Positions 21,587 through 26,200 of a stretch of DNA of 26,200 nucleotides are shown here, one piece after another (the first letter of the stretch is position 1; each line of letters opens with the position of its first letter). Where the stretch lies: the NCBI GenBank assembly GCA_035653295.1, contig DASRCB010000149.1:1-26200 (forward strand). The letters run 5' to 3'. The translations under genes and the position numbers were made by a program. The notes below the pieces were generated by a model. The model made no database searches. It saw nothing but the letters and a program-made list of their open reading frames with translations, and had not been told where the DNA came from. The stretch comes from DASRCB01 sp035653295 (GTDB lineage Bacteria; Acidobacteriota; Terriglobia; Bryobacterales; Bryobacteraceae).

Positions 21587-23275
21587 CTAAGTCTTCGGTT
21601 CGCGCACCTCGATCACGCGGTCCGGCGTCACGTTCTGCAGATGCTGGATGACCCCGCTGGGCCAGCGAATCTCGATTTGTGGGATTTGGGTCAGGTTGCC
21701 CAGCCCGAAATGCACTCCGAAATCGCTGCTCGACGCGTAACCTACTGCCGTCGTCATCTGGTTCGTCTGATTGCCAATCCGGATTCGCGCGCCGATGCCG
21801 TCCCGATTGCTGCGCGCACCGATCAGCTTCAGAATCAGCCAGTGATTCGAGCCAGGACTGATGTTTTCCCAAAGTTCGGCGGGCTCTTCCAGAGAAGACA
21901 CGACCACGTCGATACGTCCGTCGCCGTTGAAGTCCGCGAACGCGGCGCCACGGTGCGCTCTGGCGACATCGAAGCCGGCGCCGGCGCCGCCGGAAACATC
22001 TTCGAAGCGCCCGTTCCCGAGATTGGCAAAGATACGATTCGGCTGCCGGTACGCTGTCGCCTCAAACTGATCGATGCGATCGTTCACGTGCGAGTCCGCG
22101 GTGAACAGGTCCTTGAATCCGTCGTTGTTGAAGTCGAACAGTCCGTTGCCCCAGCCGGTCCAGCGAATGGTCTGGGCGCCAAGGCGGCTCATGTAAGTAG
22201 CGTCCTGGAACGTGCCGTCACCGCGGTTCCGGAACAGTGGAAACGTGTCGCCCGTCAGGGCGGTGACGAGAATGTCCGGAAGTCCGTCGTTATCGTAATC
22301 GCGAAAATCGGCGCCCATGCTGGCCACCGCGCGCCCATGGTCGAGGAGCGCGGCGCCCGCCGCGGCGGCTACCTCCTCAAAAGTGCCATCGCCACGGTTG
22401 TGAAACAGGAAATTCGGAAGATTGTCGTTGGTTACGAAGATGTCGGGGCGCCCATCGCCATCGTAATCGGCAAAGGCGACACTCATCCCTCGCCCTGCGA
22501 ACCGGGCGATCCCCGACGTCTCCGAAACGTCTTCGAAGGTCCCGTCGCCGCGGTTGCGATAGAGTTGGTTCGCAATTGGCTCGAAATACTTTGGATGGCA
22601 GTAGACACGCAGATTGCGCGATGCGTCGCCGCAGTAGCGGTCGAAGTCCGTGGTCCAGTTGGCGTAGTTCACCACGAACAGATCGAGCAGGCCGTCGTTG
22701 TCGTAGTCGATCCAGCCCGCCGCCACCGACCAGCGGTTGCTCCTGATGCCCGCCTTCGCCGTGACATCCTCAAAGCGGCCGTTTCCCAGATTTCGATAGA
22801 GAATATTGCGATACACGCCCGCGACAAAGAGATCGGTCTTCCCGTCGTTATCGAAGTCGGCGGCAGCCGCGCCCATCGAGTATCCCGCGCCGGCGACCCC
22901 TGCCTGTTCCGTCACATCGGTGAAGCGCATTCCTCCATCGTTCCGAAAAAGCCGATTCCAGTACTTCGGTGAGTCCTTTTCGAGTGACGGCAGTGCGGAA
23001 CCGTTTGTGAAGAAGATGTCGGTGCGACCGTCGCCATTGTAGTCGAACGCCGCGAGACCGCCGGCCATGCTCTCGATCATGTGCTTGCGCGGTGTCGGAT
23101 TGTTCTCGAGCACGAAGCGCAGACCGGCGCTGTTGGCGACATCGCGAAAGCGGATCGGGTCCGCTGTTCTGGTTTGCTGCGCGCTCCGAACCCAGGGCGT
23201 GACCATCACGACGACGTTCGCCGCCAGGGCTGTTAAAGCAAAACGTGTCACGATCGGGTTCCCGTATGGGGGCAT
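21587..23275 (-). CDS. CRTAC1-family FG-GAP/ASPIC-UnbV protein, Sec-exported
   Basis: This 562-residue paralogue of the other CRTAC1 protein has seven DxDxDG-type blades, all intact (FDYNGDG, ADFDNDG, IDYDNDG, ADYDGDG, RDYDNDG, FDFNNDG, ADFNGDG). The conserved Cys pair is Cys215/Cys226 (YCGDASRNLRVYCHPKYF), and a C-terminal ASPIC/UnbV domain follows (NHWLILKLIGARSNRDGIGA ... VHFGLGN ... IEIRWPSG). Unlike the first copy it lacks a twin-arginine motif; a hydrophobic segment (about 11-28) suggests Sec export. ATG 23275 has no Shine-Dalgarno; GTG 23251 (GGGA upstream, better signal peptide) is an alternative. The gene is convergent with the TPR gene, 4 bp between stops. A structural or ligand-binding extracellular role is inferred; no activity is known. 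Confidence 0.92.
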   Translation of the reverse strand: MPPYGNPIVTRFALTALAANVVVMVTPWVRSAQQTRTADPIRFRDVANSAGLRFVLENNPTPRKHMIESMAGGLAAFDYNGDGRTDIFFTNGSALPSLEKDSPKYWNRLFRNDGGMRFTDVTEQAGVAGAGYSMGAAAADFDNDGKTDLFVAGVYRNILYRNLGNGRFEDVTAKAGIRSNRWSVAAGWIDYDNDGLLDLFVVNYANWTTDFDRYCGDASRNLRVYCHPKYFEPIANQLYRNRGDGTFEDVSETSGIARFAGRGMSVAFADYDGDGRPDIFVTNDNLPNFLFHNRGDGTFEEVAAAAGAALLDHGRAVASMGADFRDYDNDGLPDILVTALTGDTFPLFRNRGDGTFQDATYMSRLGAQTIRWTGWGNGLFDFNNDGFKDLFTADSHVNDRIDQFEATAYRQPNRIFANLGNGRFEDVSGGAGAGFDVARAHRGAAFADFNGDGRIDVVVSSLEEPAELWENISPGSNHWLILKLIGARSNRDGIGARIRIGNQTNQMTTAVGYASSSDFGVHFGLGNLTQIPQIEIRWPSGVIQHLQNVTPDRVIEVREPKT

Positions 23276-23407
23276 TTTACCGGACCGGCGTCAGGCGAAA
23301 TCGGTGAACGGCCGCTAGAACAACGGGAGCCCTGGTTGCTTTCGCGCCGTTCGGGCCCCCACTGGGGAGTGGATTCTACCACCCTCCGGTTAACCCGTGA
23401 TCGGTTC

Positions 23408-23448
23408 GGTTTCGCGGCTCGCGCGGCATGGAACAATGCAGGGCCTTT
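23408..23448. repeat. dispersed two-hairpin repeat, copy 2
   Basis: This matches 5254-5294 at 36 of 41 positions. The first hairpin is kept as CGCG-GCT-CGCG (23413-23423). The second is weaker, GCAT-GGAACA-ATGC (23426-23439): the loop and closing pair have changed but the outer stem is kept. It lies between the CRTAC1 and RiPP-like genes, about 18 kb from copy 1 and in the same orientation. Confidence 0.55.
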
Positions 23449-23556
23449 GCGCTGAACGCTGTCCAGGGCGCACTGGAGAAGTTCGGACTTCAGGACTACA
23501 CCAGCACCGCCGCCGCTCCCGGATATGGCGCGAGCCCGGGCGGCGGAGGCGAATAG
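23428..23556 (+). CDS. doubtful 42-residue ORF
   Basis: ATG 23428 to TAG 23554-23556 encodes MEQCRAFALNAVQGALEKFG and then a Gly/Pro-rich tail (APGYGASPGGGGE). The composition is a helix plus a flexible tail and about 70% of third positions are G/C, but there is no Shine-Dalgarno and the start lies inside the dispersed repeat. It may be the end of a lost gene. It converges on the RiPP-like gene, 20 bp apart. Confidence 0.22.
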   Translation: MEQCRAFALNAVQGALEKFGLQDYTSTAAAPGYGASPGGGGE

Positions 23557-23576
23557 ATTCGCGCCGCCGATAAGCC

Positions 23577-23786
23577 TCACGACGGTCCCACAAAAATCGT
23601 GGTGAGTATGGAATGAACGAACGCGGATCCGGAGCCCGCCGTGCCGCCCACAATAGAATCCAGTTCCGCGTCGCTCAACTCATCGCCAACCCCGCATTCC
23701 GCGAGAACAGCCCGAGGATCCGACACGAATCGCCGCTGCAGATCCCCGTCCGATGTGATGAGCGTCCGAAATTCCTCGTGTTTCAT
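23577..23786 (-). CDS. RiPP/bacteriocin-like precursor peptide with double-glycine (Nif11/NHLP-like) leader
   Basis: This 69-residue peptide starts at ATG 23786, with GAGG nine bases upstream. The leader (1-48) is amphipathic and acidic: EEFRTLITSDGDLQRRFVSD, then PRAVLAECGV and LSDAELDSIVGG. It matches the Nif11/NHLP leader style: a D(P) helix, LSDxEL and a terminal Gly-Gly at 47-48, where a C39 or similar peptidase cuts. The predicted core (49-69) is TAGSGSAFVHSILTTIFVGP plus S: hydrophobic, five Ser/Thr among mostly small residues, no Cys, so a lanthipeptide or sactipeptide is unlikely. No modifying enzyme, C39 transporter or immunity gene lies in the window. Function as a toxin, signal or other peptide is open. 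Its 5' leader RNA has notable pairing potential. Confidence 0.6.
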   Translation of the reverse strand: MKHEEFRTLITSDGDLQRRFVSDPRAVLAECGVGDELSDAELDSIVGGTAGSGSAFVHSILTTIFVGPS

Positions 23787-23794
23787 GGCTGTTG

Positions 23795-23844
23795 GCCTCA
23801 GCGCGTGGCGTATCGCACGGCTGAGCGCCTCAATGTCTGAGGCG
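23795..23844 (-). promoter_or_regulatory. leader RNA with two mutually exclusive helices upstream of the RiPP-like gene
   Basis: On the minus strand CGCCTCA (23844-23838) pairs perfectly with TGAGGCG (23832-23826) around a five-base loop. The overlapping GCCTCAG (23843-23837) can instead pair perfectly with CTGAGGC (23801-23795), which contains the GAGG ribosome binding site. The two 7-bp helices share one arm, as in switches that hide or free a ribosome binding site. The pairing is seen in sequence; regulation is inference. Confidence 0.4.
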
Positions 23845-23890
23845 TAAAACCGGCGCGCGCACCTGCATGCCCGAGCCGGTCATAACTCTG

Positions 23891-23908
23891 GTGAGCTGGT
23901 AAACTCAC
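23891..23908. promoter_or_regulatory. inverted repeat upstream of the VWFA gene
   Basis: GTGAG (23891-23895) and CTCAC (23904-23908) flank an eight-base centre, 20-38 bp before the GTG start, in the divergent region shared with the RiPP-like gene. It could be an operator or a leader hairpin; short arms make chance possible. Confidence 0.3.
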
Positions 23909-23928
23909 TTCTGATCGGGAGTTGCCGC

Positions 23929-24855
23929 GTGAAGTTCCGGGGATCCGCCTGCCTCGCCCTGCTTTCAGCAGCCGGCGCCATGCTCTGGGCGGCGGACGAC
24001 CAGTCCGGCGTACGTTTCCGCAGTGACACGACGCTCGTGCTGATCCCGGTTACCGTCACCGACCCGCTGAACCGGTTCGTACTCGGTCTGCGGAAGCAGG
24101 ATTTCCATCTGTTCGAAGGCGGAGTGGAGCAGACCATCCTGCAATTGTCCAGCGAGGACGCGCCGCTTTCCGTGGGCATGGTCTTCGACCGCAGCGGCAG
24201 TATGGGCGACAAACTGCCCATCGCACGGAAAGCGGCGTTTCGGTTTCTCACCACAATGAACAAGCAGGACGAAGCATTCCTCGTGGACTTCAGTGACCGC
24301 GCGGAACTGGCCTCCCGATTTACCCCCGACACCGAGGGCATCGAGGAAAAACTGACCTCTCTCGAGGCGGGAGGGCTCACGGCCATGCTTGACGCCGCAC
24401 AGATGTCGCTCGCGGAAATGAAGAACGCACAAAACCCGCGAAAGGCGATCGTGATTATTTCCGATGGGGGAGATAACAACAGCCGTTACACCGCGCCCGA
24501 GGTCGAATCGCTGGTGCGCAGGGCGGATGTGGAGATTTACGCCATGGGTGTTTTCGAGTCGCCGATCGGCGTGCCGGGCCTGACGACGGAGGAGATCTCC
24601 GGCCCGCATCTGCTCTCTGAGTTGGCGCGGCAGACCGGCGGGCGGGCGTTCAGCGTTTCCGATCCCCTGGCTCTGCCCAATGTCGCCGTCCGCATCGGGA
24701 TCGAACTGCGCAACCAGTATGTACTTGCTTATTCGCCGAAGAATGCGAAGCGGGATGGAACGTACCGGCGCGTGGAAGTGAAAGTGGACAAGCCAGCTGG
24801 ATTCGCAGACCTGAAAGTGCACTGGCGTTCGGGGTATTACGCGCCGTCGCGGTAG
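23929..24855 (+). CDS. VWFA-domain protein of the acidobacterial type, secreted
   Basis: This 308-residue protein has a GTG start and GGGAG seven bases upstream. A signal peptide (1-21, ending MLWAA) is followed by the short beta segment FRSDTTLVLIPVTVTDPLNR and DFHLFEGGVEQTI, the usual opening of the VWFA-related acidobacterial family (TIGR03436). The von Willebrand A domain has a complete metal-ion-dependent adhesion site: Asp87, Ser89 and Ser91 in FDRSGSMG, Thr151 in GGLTAML and Asp179 in IISDGGDN. The C-terminal part (about 235-308; SGPHLLSELARQTGGRAF... LRNQYVLAYSP... KVHWRSGYYAP) also matches the family. A metal-dependent protein-protein adhesion role at the cell surface is inferred. 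These proteins occur in large paralogous sets in acidobacteria; the individual role is unknown. Confidence 0.92.
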   Translation: MKFRGSACLALLSAAGAMLWAADDQSGVRFRSDTTLVLIPVTVTDPLNRFVLGLRKQDFHLFEGGVEQTILQLSSEDAPLSVGMVFDRSGSMGDKLPIARKAAFRFLTTMNKQDEAFLVDFSDRAELASRFTPDTEGIEEKLTSLEAGGLTAMLDAAQMSLAEMKNAQNPRKAIVIISDGGDNNSRYTAPEVESLVRRADVEIYAMGVFESPIGVPGLTTEEISGPHLLSELARQTGGRAFSVSDPLALPNVAVRIGIELRNQYVLAYSPKNAKRDGTYRRVEVKVDKPAGFADLKVHWRSGYYAPSR

Positions 24856-24889
24856 CATGCGGATCGAAAGACCCAGACCGATGCGTCCG

Positions 24890-24899
24890 GCGAATTCGC
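24890..24899. promoter_or_regulatory. 10-bp palindrome upstream of the transglutaminase
   Basis: GCGAATTCGC is a perfect 10-bp palindrome about 40 bp before the transglutaminase start, flanked by ATGCG (24881-24885) and CGCAT (24897-24901). It may be an operator or chance. Confidence 0.25.
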
Positions 24900-24937
24900 A
24901 TTCGGCTCTCGACACTGCACCCGGGTAGCATTGATCT

Positions 24938-26039
24938 ATGAACCGACGCGACTTTCTGCGGTTCGCGGCAACTGTTCCTGCCGGCCTGGTAATTCCATCG
25001 CCGCTGGGCCTTCGCGCAGACACTACCCCTTCGGACAGCTGGCGCACGTTCGAACTCCAAACACGGGTCGAGGTTCTCAAACCAGCCGGTACAACGCGCG
25101 TCTGGGTTCCAACGCCGCTCATGACCAGGACGCCCTTCCAGAGGACGCTCTCAAACGAGTTTCATGCCGAGGGCGGTGCGGCCAGAATCGTCGAGAGCGA
25201 TGCGGACGGGCTCGGGATGACGGCGGCGGAGTTCCCCGCCGGTGTGGACCCGGTGGTGACGCTCACCAGCCGCGTGGCGACCAGGAACTACGCTGTCGGC
25301 CTTTCCACGTCCGGCTCGAACGTGCAGTTTTGACCGGCGAGAGCTGGAGCATTTCCTGCGCCCAACGAAGCTCCTGCCCACCGACGGTATCGTCAGCGAG
25401 AAAGCAGCCGAAATTACCCGCGGAGCCAAAACCGACCTGGACAAGGCCCGCGCCATTTACGATTGGATCGTCGAGAACACCTTCCGGAACCCGAAGACGC
25501 GCGGGTGCGGCATCGGCGACATCCGCTTCATGCTGGAATCCGGCGATCTCGGCGGCAAATGCGCCGATCTCAACGCGCTTTATGTCGGGCTGGCCCGCGC
25601 CGCGGGGCTGCCCGCCCGCGACGTATACGGCATCCGCGCCGGTAAGTCGGAACTCGGTTATAAGTGCCTCGGCGTCGCATCCGAAAACATCAGCAAGGCA
25701 CAGCACTGCCGGGCCGAAGTTTATATCCGCGGCTGCGGCTGGGTCCCCGTTGATCCCGCCGACGTGCGCAAAGTCATTCTCGAAGAGCCACCCGGGAATC
25801 GGATGCTGCACGACGAAGTGGTCGAGAAAGCGCGAGCACGGCTTTTCGGATCCTGGGAGATGAACTGGGTGGCATACAATTTCGCCCACGACGTGCGGCT
25901 GCCCGGTTCGGCTGGCGCACAGATTGGGTTCCTGATGTATCCCCAGGCTGAGACCAGCAACGGCCGGATCGACAGCCTTGATCCGGAGCACTTCCGGTAC
26001 GAAATCACATCGAGGGAAATCCTGACCGAGGTCAGATAA
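24938..26039 (+). pseudogene. Tat-exported transglutaminase-like protein, interrupted by a one-base frameshift
   Basis: The first frame (24938-25333) starts with a twin-arginine signal (MNRRDFLRFAATVPAGLVIP) and a beta-rich domain (FELQTRVEVLKPAGTTRVWV), then stops at TGA 25331-25333. Removing one T from the TTTT at 25328-25331 restores the reading ...VQF-DRRELEHFLRPTKLLP... and continues without a stop to 26039, giving 366 residues. The restored protein has a transglutaminase-like (cysteine protease fold) core: Cys208 in GGKCADLNAL, His256 in AQHCRAEVYI and Asp272 in WVPVDPADV. No in-frame start other than ATG 25530 could express the core alone, and that would lose its first helix. The cause may be an assembly error, recent inactivation or recoding. 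Likely a periplasmic peptidase or amide-bond enzyme when intact. Confidence 0.85.
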
Positions 26040-26127
26040 CCGCACCTCGAGCCCTTTGCAGCCCGTAGAGTGCACAAGCTTTCATGAAATAAAACCGCCC
26101 TCCGAAGCGTCACACCTGAGATCCCCG

Positions 26128-26200
26128 ATGGACGGTAAGTTGACCGACAGTCCTGCCCCCGGCTCGACTGCTATTTCCAGCCCATCGACCTCACTTTTCG
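26128..26200 (+). CDS. possible start of a gene running off the window
   Basis: ATG 26128 opens a frame to the window end reading MDGKLTDSPAPGSTAISSPS and on, with a weak GAG eight or so bases upstream. It is Ser/Pro-rich and too short to identify; the frame alone is not proof of a gene. Confidence 0.25.
   Translation, partial: MDGKLTDSPAPGSTAISSPSTSLF

Larger units (their letters stand above)
23276..23576. other. intergenic stretch holding the second dispersed repeat and a small ORF
   Basis: Between the CRTAC1 start and the stop of the RiPP-like gene there is no established gene. The region holds copy 2 of the two-hairpin repeat and a 42-codon plus-strand frame, both listed separately. No good promoter for the CRTAC1 gene was seen. 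Confidence 0.45.

Noticed and set aside
21332..22972. 546-residue plus-strand frame over the second CRTAC1 gene
   Set aside because: The repeated VVVE/VVI patterns are the antisense of the DxDxDG blades; it has no signal or known motif.
23248..23580. 110-residue minus-strand frame upstream of the CRTAC1 gene, sharing FHAxRAAKP with the frame at 4911-5348
   Set aside because: The shared peptide is explained by the 41-bp nucleotide repeat; the rest of the two frames has nothing in common and no start signal.

Overview
The window looks like a chromosomal accessory stretch of an acidobacterium of the Bryobacter/Solibacter type. I infer this from gene content, not from a marker gene. It has high GC, two very large Oar-like TonB-dependent receptors with an N-terminal carboxypeptidase-regulatory domain, two CRTAC1/ASPIC-UnbV FG-GAP proteins paired with TPR proteins, a VWFA protein of the type typical of acidobacteria, and a glycine-rich secreted protein with the acidobacterial C-terminal domain. 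No rRNA, tRNA, CRISPR array, transposase or phage gene was seen.

Layout. 1-4.2 kb: the 3' end of a VPS10/BNR-type glycosyl hydrolase-like protein, a PhnB-like VOC protein, a coupled minus-strand pair (SnoaL-like protein, then a secreted type I phosphodiesterase/nucleotide pyrophosphatase) and a phosphate-selective-porin-like protein. 4.2-5.4 kb: a gene-poor, apparently decaying stretch with one plausible small gene, a dispersed two-hairpin repeat and a shuffled duplicate fragment of the next gene. 5.4-11.4 kb: a minus-strand glycine-rich secreted protein and the first TonB receptor. 11.5-18.1 kb: a plus-strand cluster of TPR protein, Tat-exported CRTAC1 protein (4-nt overlap) and second TonB receptor, which has its own good sigma70-type promoter. 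18.2-23.3 kb: a minus-strand fusion of cytochrome c, PHM-like copper monooxygenase and TPR domains, a divergent TPR protein whose 5' end overlaps it, and a convergent second CRTAC1 protein. 23.3-26.2 kb: a second copy of the dispersed repeat, a small RiPP/bacteriocin-like precursor with a double-glycine leader, a VWFA protein, a Tat-exported transglutaminase broken by a one-base frameshift, and possibly the start of another gene.

Almost every product carries a Sec or Tat signal, so the region encodes a cell-envelope/periplasmic repertoire: outer-membrane receptors and porin, secreted hydrolases and oxidases, and beta-propeller and TPR scaffolds. The most unusual items are the cytochrome c-PHM-TPR protein with all expected copper ligands in place, the orphan RiPP-like precursor whose leader RNA can form two mutually exclusive 7-bp helices (one covering its ribosome binding site), the two-hairpin dispersed repeat, and the shuffled repeat fragment behind the glycine-rich gene.
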